Virus record (IMG/VR): IMGVR_UViG_3300046011_005515
Coordinates: 1 to 22,636 of that record
DNA length: 22,636 nucleotides
Direction: 5' to 3' (one strand)
Origin: a virus
The position numbers were made by a program, and so were the translations under genes. Positions 7,214 to 15,501 of this stretch are shown here, one piece after another (position 1 is the stretch's first letter; each line of letters opens with the position of its first letter). The notes under the pieces are model-generated. The model saw only the letters and a list, made by a program, of their open reading frames with translations. It was not told where the DNA came from and made no database searches.

Positions 7214-7557
7214 GCGGCTGGCGGTTCGGTCATCAAGATAAGGACGGAATCGTCAAGCATTGGCGACCGGACGGAAGCGGTGGCGTTGAGGTTCGCATCT
7301 CGCAAGATGTCGCGCCGCTGCTAGACCGCAACCGGGCGATGGCGACACACAATGACGGGTATAGCGAAAGCCGGGAGATGCGCCGTGTGGCGTCGGTTCC
7401 GGCTATCGTCCGTCAAAAGTGGCTGATCGAGGAGGGATGGGATATGATGGACCCGGCCCACGCCGATAAGCTGGCCCGAAAGCTTAATGACCCGGACTGG
7501 GCCTATCTCCGCACGGCACCGGGCCGCGTTGGCGTTTCTAACGGGGTGATGAGATGA
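7210..7557 (+). CDS. Conserved podovirus hypothetical protein (head-completion region)
   Basis: The 115-residue product starts at a GTG that overlaps the preceding stop. It shows HQDVAPLL-like spacing (SQDVAPLLDRNRAM), then GYSESREMRRVASVPAIVRQKWLIEEGWDMMD and a C-terminal HADKLARKLNDPDWAYLRTAPGR. The last block ('A-x-x-L-x-RKLNDP-x-x-x-YLRT') is a recurrent pattern in proteins found between capsid and adaptor genes of podoviruses; no function is established that I know of. It overlaps the adaptor gene by ATGA, so it is probably made together with head-completion proteins. Confidence 0.75.
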   Translation: MSGWRFGHQDKDGIVKHWRPDGSGGVEVRISQDVAPLLDRNRAMATHNDGYSESREMRRVASVPAIVRQKWLIEEGWDMMDPAHADKLARKLNDPDWAYLRTAPGRVGVSNGVMR

Positions 7558-8138
7558 GCCTCGATACCTATGCTGGCCTGAAAGCAGCGATTGCCTCAAC
7601 GCTGAATAAGACGAACCTGACGGCATCAATCCCGGACTTCATCACGCTGGCGGAAGCGGTGATGTCGCGGGAGATTTCGTCAATCGGGCAAGTCGATAAC
7701 TACGCTGACGTTGAGGTCGGAGAGGAAGGCTGGGGCCTGCCGTTTAGCGCCGATGAAGTGGCATCAGTCACATACAACGGCATCCCGCTAACCTATCTTT
7801 CCCCAGACCGTGTGGGAGAAGTGGTCAGCACGAACCCCGGCTTTTATACGATTGACGGGTCAACGCTGAAGGTCGCTCCGGCTGGCACCGTGACCATCCG
7901 AATGACTAAATCGTTCTGCCCGCTTTCGTCATCGGTGCCTTATAACTGGCTGCTCCGCTCGCACCCAGACGCTTATCTCTACGGCTCGCTGATGCAAGCC
8001 GCGCCTTTCCTGCGTGACGATGAACGCATTCCCGTTTGGGGAAACTTTTTTGCCAGCGCGATTGATAGTATTAACCAACGCGAAATCCGTCGTCAGATTG
8101 GCGGGATTATTCGTATGCAAGCGGGTCCGACGCCATGA
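7554..8138 (+). CDS. Head-to-tail adaptor protein (SU10 adaptor-like)
   Basis: Would form the ring that extends the portal and seats the tail nozzle. The 194-residue protein has the expected helical N-terminus (TYAGLKAAIASTLNKTNLTASIPDFITLAEAVMSREI), a beta domain (DVEVGEEGWGLPFSADEVASVTYNGIPL, then FYTIDGSTLKVAPAGTVTIRMTKSF) and a helical C-terminus (HPDAYLYGSLMQAAPFLRDDERIPVWGNFFASAIDSIN). The 'YLYGSL..AAPFL.DD.R...W' block is the most telling signature of this family. It overlaps the genes before and after by ATGA, and its place between capsid and nozzle fits the role. Confidence 0.8.
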   Translation: MSLDTYAGLKAAIASTLNKTNLTASIPDFITLAEAVMSREISSIGQVDNYADVEVGEEGWGLPFSADEVASVTYNGIPLTYLSPDRVGEVVSTNPGFYTIDGSTLKVAPAGTVTIRMTKSFCPLSSSVPYNWLLRSHPDAYLYGSLMQAAPFLRDDERIPVWGNFFASAIDSINQREIRRQIGGIIRMQAGPTP

Positions 8139-8833
8139 CCGTAGCTATCACTTACTCGGGCGCGGCCCCTACGGTTGGCGCGAGTGCCGACACATGGGGA
8201 ACGACCATCAATGTGAACGCGCTGGCCCCGATCAAAGTCGATCTGGATGCACTGGCGGTTCAATCGAACGCTGACAATGCGCGGGTTACGGCCATTGAGG
8301 CTGCGGACCTGAAAACGGTTCATACGGGTGACATCAAGTTCGGCCTGTATTCGGTCGCGCCGTCTGGATGGGTCAAGGCTAACGGCGGGACGATTGGCAA
8401 TGCGTCGTCCGGGGCAACGCGGGCTAACGCTGACACGGCGGCGCTGTTTTCCCTGCTTTGGGACTTGAACGCGACGGATTCGCCTATCCTGACTTCGGCG
8501 GGTGCTGCGTCAACGCGCGGTGCAAGTGCGGCGGCTGACTATGCGGCGAACAAGCGCCTTACGGTTCCTGATTTCCGTGGCGAGTTTGTGCGCGGTCTGG
8601 ATGATAGCCGTGGGGTAGATGCCTCGCGTCGGCTTGGCTCGGCACAAGCGGGAGATATTGAGGCGCACACGCACCTGATTTCGCCTGTTGCGTCTAGCAG
8701 CGATGCTGGCGCGGGCTATACGGCCACGGGTTCGGGCGGGGTTGAATCAATCTTTCCTTACGATTCCGGCTCTTTTGGCGGTGCGGAAACCCGTCCGCGA
8801 AACGTTGCAGCGCTGGCGGTGATTAAGCTCTAA
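8135..8833 (+). CDS. Tail fibre protein with tail-collar domain
   Basis: The 232-residue protein begins with a virion-attachment-like segment (APTVGASADTWGTTINVNALAPIKVDLDAL, about residues 10-40), a short helix, then GDIKFGLYSVAPSGWVKANGG, a phage tail-collar domain start. It continues with LTVPDFRGEFVRGLDDSRGVD (about 142-162) and ends in ETRPRNVAALAVIKL. The PDFRGEFVRGLD and RPRNVA motifs match the conserved ends of P2-type and other short fibres. It would bind host surface structures or decorate the tail. It sits inside the head-completion block between adaptor and nozzle with tight overlaps on both sides, whereas the main tailspike is 7 kb away. Confidence 0.8.
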   Translation: MTVAITYSGAAPTVGASADTWGTTINVNALAPIKVDLDALAVQSNADNARVTAIEAADLKTVHTGDIKFGLYSVAPSGWVKANGGTIGNASSGATRANADTAALFSLLWDLNATDSPILTSAGAASTRGASAAADYAANKRLTVPDFRGEFVRGLDDSRGVDASRRLGSAQAGDIEAHTHLISPVASSSDAGAGYTATGSGGVESIFPYDSGSFGGAETRPRNVAALAVIKL

Positions 8834-10296
8834 TGCTTATCCCGCTGGACATCCCGCCCGGCGTTTATCGGAACGGGACCGACTATTCATCGCGCGGTCG
8901 GTTCAATGACGCGGACCTGTGGCGCTGGTTTGAGAACACGCAACGGCCTATCGGCGGATGGCGTCTTAAATCAACGCAGACGGTCACTGGCAAGGCACGA
9001 GCTATCCTGACGTGGCTGGATAATTCTAGCCAAGCATGGACCGCTATCGGCACGGAGCAGGGCCTTTACGTCTATACCCGTTCGGGTGTGCGCCATACGA
9101 TCACCCCGGCTGGATTTGTGGCGGGTAACGCCAACGCGACCACGGGCGGTGGTTACGGGACGGGAACCTATGGCACGGGCGTTTATGGCGTTCCGCGCCC
9201 TGATTCGACTAACACCATTCCGGCTGATGTCTGGACGCTTGACACATGGGGCGAGTATCTGGTCGCTTGCTTCAAAGGCAACATTTACGAATGGACGCTC
9301 AACGTTGCCAATCCGGCGGTGCTGATTAGCGGTGCGCCAGATGCGGAAGCGATTATCTCAACTGAGGAGCGGTCGCTGTTCGCTTTGGGGGCCGATGGAG
9401 ACCCGCGCTCGGTCAAATGGTCTGACCTTGAGGACAACACGGACTGGACGCCTTCTGCGACTAATCAGGCGGGCGGAAAGCGGCTTCAAACGGATGGGCG
9501 GCTGCTTTGCGGAAAGCGTATCCGGGGCGGCTTGCTTCTATTCACTGACACTGACGTTCATCTGGCGACCTATGACGGCTTGCCCTACGTTTATCGGATT
9601 GAGCGGCAAGCGACGGGTTGCGGGCTGATTTCCAAGCAAGGCGTGGCGGTCACTGGCGCTGGCACCTATTGGATGGGCGCTAACGGGTTCTGGGTCTATA
9701 ACAGTGGCGTTCAGCCGCTTCAGTGCGATGTCGGGGACTATATTTTCTCGGACATCAACCAAAGCCAACGCTCAAAAGTCGCGGCGGTTCACAATAGCCA
9801 ATATGGCGAAGTGTGGTGGTGCTATCCATCGGCGGCGTCGATTGAGATTGACCGTTATGTCTCGTTTAACTATCGCGAAAACCATTGGAGCATCGGGTCG
9901 CTTGTGCGGCTTTGCGGGACTGATCGCGGGGTTCTGCCTTATCCGCTGATGGTGGGAAGTGACGGCTCGCTTTATGAGCATGAAGTCGGAACGCTTCGCG
10001 ACGGTCGCTCGCCCTATGCCTTGTCCGGGCCGGTTGAGATGGGGAATGGTGAAACGACGATGGATGTCGAGGCCGTCATTCCCGATGAACTGGCGCTCGG
10101 TGACGTGGTGGTGAGCTTCACTACAGGTGACTGGCCTTTGTCGCCTGATGAGATATTTGGCCCCTATGCCGCGTCGGAGAAGACGGACGTGCGCTTTAAT
10201 GCGCGGCGGGTGGCGATAAAGCTGGTTGCTACGCCCGATCAGGATTTTCGGGTCGGGACGTTCAGGGTTGAAGCTAGACCGGGAAGCCCGCGATGA
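8833..10296 (+). CDS. Tail nozzle / gp10-like DNA stabilisation protein
   Basis: Would form the hexameric beta-propeller nozzle that closes the portal-adaptor channel. The 487-residue protein starts with IPPGVYRNGTDYSSRGRFNDADLWRWFENTQRPIGGWR (about 8-45), a highly conserved opening in SU10-type nozzles. Repeated beta-propeller blades follow: LYVYTRSGVRHTITPAG, a Gly/Thr-rich loop (GGGYGTGTYGTGVYGVP), VWTLDTWGEYLVACFKGNIYEW, STEERSLFALGADGDPRSVKWSDLEDNTDWTP, RGGLLLFTDTDVHLATYDG and YWMGANGFWVYNSGVQPLQC. The order and spacing agree with P22 gp10/nozzle proteins. The start overlaps the previous stop (TAATG), and the end overlaps the next gene by ATGA. Confidence 0.85.
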   Translation: MLIPLDIPPGVYRNGTDYSSRGRFNDADLWRWFENTQRPIGGWRLKSTQTVTGKARAILTWLDNSSQAWTAIGTEQGLYVYTRSGVRHTITPAGFVAGNANATTGGGYGTGTYGTGVYGVPRPDSTNTIPADVWTLDTWGEYLVACFKGNIYEWTLNVANPAVLISGAPDAEAIISTEERSLFALGADGDPRSVKWSDLEDNTDWTPSATNQAGGKRLQTDGRLLCGKRIRGGLLLFTDTDVHLATYDGLPYVYRIERQATGCGLISKQGVAVTGAGTYWMGANGFWVYNSGVQPLQCDVGDYIFSDINQSQRSKVAAVHNSQYGEVWWCYPSAASIEIDRYVSFNYRENHWSIGSLVRLCGTDRGVLPYPLMVGSDGSLYEHEVGTLRDGRSPYALSGPVEMGNGETTMDVEAVIPDELALGDVVVSFTTGDWPLSPDEIFGPYAASEKTDVRFNARRVAIKLVATPDQDFRVGTFRVEARPGSPR

Positions 10297-10499
10297 GCCT
10301 TCCTTACGCGCCTTCGGCCTATAGCCAATCGGATGAAAACACGGCGCGGGCGGAAATGCAGCGCGAGCTTGATCGGCGTCATCGGCGCGGGATTGACATT
10401 GAGCTTGCGTCTGACCGCCTGATACTTCGCTCTCCGAACGGCTCGCGGTTTGCACTGGCGGTTAGCAATGCAGGGGTTTTGTCCGCTGTCGCTCTCTAA
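10293..10499 (+). CDS. Small conserved protein after nozzle gene
   Basis: A 68-residue product with a Ser/Tyr/Pro-rich start (SLPYAPSAYSQSDENTARAEMQRELDRRHRRGIDIE) and a beta hairpin end (RLILRSPNGSRFALAVSNAGVLSAVAL). The 'L-x-L-R-S-P-x-G-x-x-x-x-L-x-V-x-x-x-G' finish is typical of small phage proteins next to nozzle genes. Function unknown. GGGAAG lies upstream of the ATG, which overlaps the nozzle stop by ATGA. Its last ~32 bases overlap the next gene in another frame. Confidence 0.75.
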   Translation: MSLPYAPSAYSQSDENTARAEMQRELDRRHRRGIDIELASDRLILRSPNGSRFALAVSNAGVLSAVAL

Positions 10500-10824
10500 G
10501 TGGATTGGTGAGGCTCTCGAAGGCTCGGGCTGGTCTGTTTTGGAGATATTGGAAGGCGTCGAGCGCGGCGACTTCTATCTGTTCATGCATGATGAAGGCT
10601 GCATGGTCGGAGAGTTCATTGTCAGCCCGCGTCACAAGGCGATGCATATTTTCGCGGCTGGCGGAACGCTTAAAGCAATGTCGGACCTTGGCCCTACGGT
10701 CGAGGCATTTGGTCGGCTTCATAACTGTGACATGACGTGTGCGACGGGCCGCAAAGGCTGGTTGCGATATGCACGAAAACACGGATATTCACCGGGTGAG
10801 CCGGTTATCTGGAAGGAACTATAG
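10468..10824 (+). CDS. Conserved phage protein, T7 gp13-like candidate
   Basis: The 118-residue product contains KWIGEALEGSG, then EILEGVERGDFYLFMHDEGCMVGEFIVSPRHKAMHIFAAGGTLKAM and a C-terminal FGRLHNCDMTCATGRKGWLRYARKHGY. The layout (helix, 'gave-entry' beta pair around a charged EFI strand, then IFxAGG and GRKGW) is shared by small podovirus proteins related to T7 gp13, which is implicated in head or internal-core assembly, and it has an acetyltransferase-like look. ATG at 10468 is preferred; a TTG at 10450 would add six residues. Neither has a strong Shine-Dalgarno, and the start is buried in the previous gene, which suggests coupling. Confidence 0.65.
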   Translation: MQGFCPLSLSKWIGEALEGSGWSVLEILEGVERGDFYLFMHDEGCMVGEFIVSPRHKAMHIFAAGGTLKAMSDLGPTVEAFGRLHNCDMTCATGRKGWLRYARKHGYSPGEPVIWKEL

Positions 10825-11409
10825 ATGCCCATTTCCGCCACTGGTAACAAAAACAGAAGCCGTTCGTCGAATACGTCTAACCAGACGCAAACGAATACGC
10901 TTTCTGACCGGGCTGTCGGGATGCTTAATCAGGGCATCGCGGATGCGAGCGGTCGGACCTATCAGCGGTTCAATCCGGGCGACATTGCTCAATATCAGTC
11001 GCCTTACACGCAAAGTGTCATTGATGCGTCGCTTGGCCAAGCCGACCGGCAAGACGCTATCGCTCGCAATGCCCAGATGTCGGATTTCGCAAGGTCGGGG
11101 GCCTTTGGTGACAACCGCCGGGGCATTTATGAGGCCGAACTGGCGGGCAACCAATCGCGTGACCGTGCGGCTATGATCGCGGGCCTGAATGACCGTGCCT
11201 TCGGTCAAGCGCGAGACGTGGCGCAAGGTGAAAGTCAAAACGCTAATCAATACGATCTGGCGATGCAGCAACTTCTGGCGCAACTGCGTGGGCAGTTTGC
11301 GAACGAGGGAACCCAAACCATGCAGGGCTCTAGCCTTACGAGAAACACTGGTTCAAGTTATAACATGGGCGGTTCGTGGACGCCTAAGTTTGGGTTCAAT
11401 GGCTCGTAA
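10825..11409 (+). CDS. Putative internal virion/ejection protein (small)
   Basis: The 194-residue protein starts one base after the previous stop, with GGAAGGA at 10811-10817 as Shine-Dalgarno. It is rich in Ser, Asn, Gln and Ala and has no hydrophobic segment. The region YQSPYTQSVIDASLGQADRQDAIARNAQMSDFARSGAFGDNRRGIYEAEL (about residues 55-105) is characteristic: 'P-Y-x-x-x-V-x-x-A' then 'AxxxGAFG-x-x-R' is frequent in proteins encoded between nozzle and ejection genes. The C-terminus is Ser/Gly-rich (SLTRNTGSSYNMGGSW). It is probably a virion component delivered with the DNA; this is inference from position and composition. Confidence 0.7.
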   Translation: MPISATGNKNRSRSSNTSNQTQTNTLSDRAVGMLNQGIADASGRTYQRFNPGDIAQYQSPYTQSVIDASLGQADRQDAIARNAQMSDFARSGAFGDNRRGIYEAELAGNQSRDRAAMIAGLNDRAFGQARDVAQGESQNANQYDLAMQQLLAQLRGQFANEGTQTMQGSSLTRNTGSSYNMGGSWTPKFGFNGS

Positions 11410-11424
11410 GTCGGGATTGATTTA

Positions 11425-12639
11425 ATGGCTCTTCTTGATCGCCCCGGCCAGCCGCAGCGGTATAGCCTGCTCGCGCCTGACGTGATGAACCTTATCCAAT
11501 CGGGCGGGCCTCGCGTTGCCCCGGCTCCGGTTGCGCCTGCCCAGCCTGATCGTCGTGGTCAGCCCGGCTTTCTGACGTATCTGCTTGGCGGAAGCGAAGG
11601 GCTAGAGGCCGAACGCGCCCGTCGTCAAGCGGAGGCCGACCGTCCGCAGATGCTCGCAAGGCAAGCGCAATTGCGTCAAGCGGCTGAAGCAATGGGTCCT
11701 GCCGCAGTGTTGGCATTTGACCTTAATCCAGAAAAATTCGGTGAAAATCTCGCGCAACAATACGCACCGCAAGTTATTGGAGCAGGCGGCGTTCAATCTC
11801 TTATCGGAACTGGCGCGAAAGTGTCAGCGCCACGAGATGTCGAGTTTGGCAATAGCCTTGTGAGGCTCGACCCGCTTAACCCGCAACCGCAAACTTTGGT
11901 GACACGCGGAGAGACCATTGAAGAAGGCATCGCGCGGCAAGCCGCCGAACAGCGGGCGCGGGATGATGAAGAGCGCAGGCGCTTAGACCGAGAACGACTT
12001 TCGCTAGACCGTTCCCGATTTAACAGTGACGAAGAGTATCGGCAGGCGCAGCTTGACCTTGAGCGACGCAAGCTGGAGGTGGGCCAGAACGCACCGCGCC
12101 CCGGCGACAACGAGGACCGCGCGGCAATCGTGGGTTTTGAGGCCGCTAATGCACGGTTTGCAACACAGCTTCGCAACATTGCGGGCGACCCTCAGACGGG
12201 AGCGCCGCCGTTGTTTGATCTCTCTCCGGCTAGCACGGCGGCTTACAAAGCCCAACTGGCAACGGGCCTTGGGATGACGCCGGAGGCAGCGGCTTACGGG
12301 GATTACGTTTCGGAAATTGAGGCGGCGGTGTCGGATTCGCTTCGACTTAATACCGGCCCGCAAACCGATCAGGACGCCATTCGCGAGGCTCGCGCCCTGC
12401 TGTCCAATGTCGATAACAAAGATTACGTTATGCGTCGCCTGCCTACCGTCATTGCTAACAATGAACGGCTTCGTGCTGGGCGTGAGCGGCTTTTGCGTGA
12501 GCGTCGTCCCGGCGGCGGTCAAGCGGCGGCTTCTGCTCCGGCGTCGAGCGTCGTTACGGTTCGCACCCCGACGGAGGCCCAAGCCCTTCGCCCCGGCACT
12601 CGCTACCGCACCCCTGACGGGCAGGAGTATGTTCGATGA
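11425..12639 (+). CDS. Putative ejection/internal virion protein, Arg/Glu-rich
   Basis: A 404-residue protein without a recognised domain. The N-terminus is Pro-rich (GGPRVAPAPVAPAQPDRRGQPGFLTYLLGGSEGLEAERARRQAEADRPQM). A highly charged helical region follows at about residues 165-220 (EQRARDDEERRRLDRERLSLDRSRF), then helices (NARFATQLRNIAGDP, SEIEAAVSDSLRLNTG) and a C-terminal RTPTEAQALRPGTRYRTPDGQEYVR. That last motif, a short 'GTRYRTPDG' end, is common at C-termini of phage structural proteins. No membrane segments. It overlaps the next, larger gene by ATGA, and the set of three genes (10825-15014) occupies the place of ejection proteins in P22-like podoviruses. Confidence 0.7.
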   Translation: MALLDRPGQPQRYSLLAPDVMNLIQSGGPRVAPAPVAPAQPDRRGQPGFLTYLLGGSEGLEAERARRQAEADRPQMLARQAQLRQAAEAMGPAAVLAFDLNPEKFGENLAQQYAPQVIGAGGVQSLIGTGAKVSAPRDVEFGNSLVRLDPLNPQPQTLVTRGETIEEGIARQAAEQRARDDEERRRLDRERLSLDRSRFNSDEEYRQAQLDLERRKLEVGQNAPRPGDNEDRAAIVGFEAANARFATQLRNIAGDPQTGAPPLFDLSPASTAAYKAQLATGLGMTPEAAAYGDYVSEIEAAVSDSLRLNTGPQTDQDAIREARALLSNVDNKDYVMRRLPTVIANNERLRAGRERLLRERRPGGGQAAASAPASSVVTVRTPTEAQALRPGTRYRTPDGQEYVR

Positions 12640-15014
12640 TGCAGCAGTGGCCGGGAACGCCTGTTAATCAGCCGCCCGCTGCGCCGCAAGCGCAATGGCC
12701 GGGGCAACCTGTCGCGCCCGTTGCCGTTGCTCCCGCACCCGCTCGCCAGCCCGCACCCGCTCGCGCGGCTGGTAATCGTCCCGCTCCCTCCGCACCGCTG
12801 AACGCCCTCGGCATCACGGATGAGGAAGAGATTGCTGCACTGACGGCTCAATACGGCTCGCGGGAACGTGCGCTGGAGGAACAAGCGGCGCGCGTTGCTG
12901 CTGACCCGAACTATGACCCCGGAATGGCACCGGCTCAACCGGCGCTGGACCGGGCCGACGCTATCGACGAATGGTTTTTGCGGCGCGACGCCACCCGTGC
13001 GGCGGGCATCCCGCTTCAATCGCTTGAGGGCGTAGGAAATGAGCAAGTGCGGACCGTTGCCGACCGCGCTTACGCTGCTCCGCAGACCGGCGGGCGCATT
13101 CAGTTTCAGCCGTGGCTCGCGCGTGAACCGCGCTTTGCATCCGGTGATCTTGGCGAGATAGACCCGCAGTCGGGCGGACCAGTGATAAACCGTGCGGGCA
13201 TTTTGGAACGCGGCAACGGGCAGTTTGAAATCTATGACCCCGCATCCGATGCCTATTATCCGGCGACCCAAGCGGAGGTCAACGATTATCAGGGGCAGCT
13301 TGCGGGCGAGCGTAAGGTCCGCATGGACCGCTTGGCGCGTGAGGCCGACCCGAAATATCAAGCCGAATACGCAGCCGCGCAACGGGGTGCCGAAAACATC
13401 CCGCCGTGGCTGATGAACCTAACGCAAGGGCAATCGCTTGGCGCTGTTCCTTATGTTCTCGGTGCAGCAAGCTGGGCCGCGCCGTTCACGGACGACATTG
13501 ATCGAGGGCTGGCCTCGCAAGCCGCCCGCGACGCTGTGCGGGACCGATTTGACGCCCTTATAGCCAATGACCCGTTAGGGTCTGTCGGTATGCAAATGGT
13601 CGGGGGCCTTCTCACGCCGGGATTGGCGCAAGCCAACACCTACATTGGGGGGGCAACAGGTGCGACCCGCGCCGGGCGAGCGGCAGCGGTTAGCGGCGGC
13701 TACGGCGCTGCTTCAGGCGCATTTAACACCGAAGGCGGGCTTCTTGACAAAGGCCAAGGGGCGCTGCTCGGGGGCGCGGTTGGGGCGGGGGCCGGTGGAC
13801 TTTTGGACCTCGGGCTTCAACGCGGAGCGGCGAATGCGGCGGCGCGGGCGGCTAATCCGGGTCCCGTTCGTCAACTGTCTCGCGCTGGGGTTAATATGAC
13901 GCCAGCGCAACTGTTGAGCGAGGTTCCTCTTGTCGGGCGTATTGCGAGGACGCTTGAGCAAGGCGCGGCATCCATTCCGTTTGTTGGCGCTGTTCCTGCG
14001 TCCGCAGAGCGCGAGAGTGTGCGGAGCTTTGGTCGGGCTGCAATCAATCAAGTGTTGGATATCATTGGGGAGCAGTTGCCGGACGGCGTGTCGGGGCGAG
14101 AGGCTATTCGGATAGGGGATGACCTCATTTCGGCTCGATACCGTGCCGACCTTGGCCCTGTAACCATCTCGCCTGACCCGCAAATAAACGCGCGTATCCA
14201 AGCGGCTATTAACCCCGGCAATATGTCCGCTGCGACCCGCGACAAGTTGAGCGATTCGGCGCAGGAAGTTGTGCAACGGATGCAAGGGCCGCTTACGGGC
14301 GAAGAATGGAAGCAGTTGGATTCGGAACTTTCCGCTGCAATAAACAGCGCTGCACAAGGCGGGCCAGAAAACCGGCCTCTTGCTCAAGGTTTGCGGAATG
14401 TCCGCACGATATTTGGTGATGCGCTAGAACAGGCATCGCCGGGAACGCTGGCGAGGGTCCGCGAAACGGACGATGCCTACGGCAATTTTCAACTTATCCG
14501 CAAGGCCGCAAGCAACCCGACCACGGGGCGCAATGACGAACTATTTACGGCGTCAAACCTGAATAGCGTTCTTGCCCGATCTGAGGGGCGAGCCTACGGT
14601 CGCGGCGAAGCTCGCTTGCAAAACCTCACTGACCCGGCAGAGCGCGTTATGGCCGGAACTTTGCCTAACAGCGGCACGGCTGAACGCTTGGCGACTATCG
14701 GTCTGGCGACCACAGGGGCTGGGGCTGGCACAATCGTAAACCCCGCCGTTGCCATTCCTGTAGTCGCTGGCGTGTCCGCGCTTTATTCAAAGCCCGTGCA
14801 AGTGGCGATAAACGCTATTTATCGCGCCACGGACCATCGCGCCGCCCGTGCTGCAAGCGCTGCTCTTGCGGAACTTCGGGACTTTGCAGCCCGTGACCCG
14901 GCTGTTCAGCCGTATTACCTAGAAGCCGCTCGGCACATTCAAGGCGTTCTTGAAGGTCCAGAACAAGGGCAAACGCCAAGAGCAACAGGGCTGCTATCCC
15001 CCACTTCCCCATAA
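12636..15014 (+). CDS. Putative DNA ejection protein with glycine zippers
   Basis: The 792-residue product begins with a Pro/Ala/Gln repeat (PPAAPQAQWPGQP, PAPARQPAPARAA, about 10-50). A soluble domain follows with RFDALIANDPLGSVGMQMVGG. Gly/Ala-rich stretches at about residues 325-395 (IGGATGATRAG, GGYGAASGAFN, GALLGGAVGAGAGGLLDLG) look like glycine-zipper membrane-inserting segments. VPLVGRIARTLEQGAASIPFVG (about 425-450) and a second hydrophobic block ATIGLATTGAGAGTIVNPAVAIPVVAGVSALY (about 688-720) add potential membrane-active helices. These features fit an ejection protein that forms a channel through the host envelope. No lytic transglycosylase motif is seen. The function is inferred from architecture and position. 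Confidence 0.7.
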   Translation: MMQQWPGTPVNQPPAAPQAQWPGQPVAPVAVAPAPARQPAPARAAGNRPAPSAPLNALGITDEEEIAALTAQYGSRERALEEQAARVAADPNYDPGMAPAQPALDRADAIDEWFLRRDATRAAGIPLQSLEGVGNEQVRTVADRAYAAPQTGGRIQFQPWLAREPRFASGDLGEIDPQSGGPVINRAGILERGNGQFEIYDPASDAYYPATQAEVNDYQGQLAGERKVRMDRLAREADPKYQAEYAAAQRGAENIPPWLMNLTQGQSLGAVPYVLGAASWAAPFTDDIDRGLASQAARDAVRDRFDALIANDPLGSVGMQMVGGLLTPGLAQANTYIGGATGATRAGRAAAVSGGYGAASGAFNTEGGLLDKGQGALLGGAVGAGAGGLLDLGLQRGAANAAARAANPGPVRQLSRAGVNMTPAQLLSEVPLVGRIARTLEQGAASIPFVGAVPASAERESVRSFGRAAINQVLDIIGEQLPDGVSGREAIRIGDDLISARYRADLGPVTISPDPQINARIQAAINPGNMSAATRDKLSDSAQEVVQRMQGPLTGEEWKQLDSELSAAINSAAQGGPENRPLAQGLRNVRTIFGDALEQASPGTLARVRETDDAYGNFQLIRKAASNPTTGRNDELFTASNLNSVLARSEGRAYGRGEARLQNLTDPAERVMAGTLPNSGTAERLATIGLATTGAGAGTIVNPAVAIPVVAGVSALYSKPVQVAINAIYRATDHRAARAASAALAELRDFAARDPAVQPYYLEAARHIQGVLEGPEQGQTPRATGLLSPTSP

Positions 15015-15075
15015 ACGGCAAGCCGATCACGGCGACGACGATAACGGCGGCTCTCCACATTCCTTACCCTAACAC

Positions 15076-15097
15076 AAAAACGCTCCCATTGGGAACG
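15076..15097 (-). terminator. Minus-strand intrinsic terminator before the tailspike cassette
   Basis: Read on the minus strand, CGTTCCC-AAT-GGGAGCG forms a 7-bp stem with one G-U pair (plus coordinates 15081-15097), followed by TTTTT (15080-15076). On the plus strand the equivalent pair is a C-A mismatch and the run is A, so the signal points leftward. It lies in the 100-base gap between the ejection gene and the tail cassette and may stop antisense transcription entering the structural operon. Confidence 0.4.
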
Positions 15098-15114
15098 CTG
15101 TCTCGCGAGGCGCT

Positions 15115-15501
15115 ATGTCTGACATCCTGCTAGGCTTTGACGATTGCGGGAACCTCCGTGTCAACAAATCGGCTGACACCAAAGAGACGTTCGTATTCCC
15201 GTCGTCTTATGACTTCACGGGCTATTCGGGTCAGTTTCAAATCCGTGCAACTAGCGCATCGGCGTCTGCTTTGCTTTCGGTAACGACCACGGCGACCGGG
15301 GCGGGTTCGGTTATCGTATTTGACGCGAATACGATTACACTGCGGCTGAAGAAGGCTGATTTGACGACGCTGCCGGACAATGCGACTGACGCCAGCAACC
15401 CTTATGAGGGCGTGTTTCAGTTTGTTGTGACGGACCCCGATAGCCTAACGTCTGAGCTTCTTGACGGCGTTCTTATTGCCGAGAAAGGCATCGTTCGATG
15501 A
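15115..15501 (+). CDS. Small beta-rich protein preceding tailspike
   Basis: A 128-residue protein predicted to be mostly beta strand: LGFDDCGNLRVNKSADTKETFVFPSSYDFTGYSGQFQIRATSASASALLSV, then TITLRLKKADLTTLP and YEGVFQFVVTDPDSLTSELLDGVLIAEKGIVR. The pattern 'G-x-x-x-x-x-Q-I-R', 'x-I-T-L-x-L' and 'G-x-F-x-x-x-V-T-D-P... L-x-G-x-x-x-x-x-G' is seen in small proteins encoded just upstream of tail fibres or spikes, possibly as an adaptor that seats the fibre. GAGG is 4 bases before the ATG. It overlaps the tailspike gene by ATGA. Confidence 0.7.
   Translation: MSDILLGFDDCGNLRVNKSADTKETFVFPSSYDFTGYSGQFQIRATSASASALLSVTTTATGAGSVIVFDANTITLRLKKADLTTLPDNATDASNPYEGVFQFVVTDPDSLTSELLDGVLIAEKGIVR

Noticed and set aside
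9772-10455. 227-codon minus-strand frame under the nozzle gene
   Set aside because: Composition is Arg/His/Pro-biased as expected of a shadow frame, and the sense frame encodes a convincing nozzle protein.
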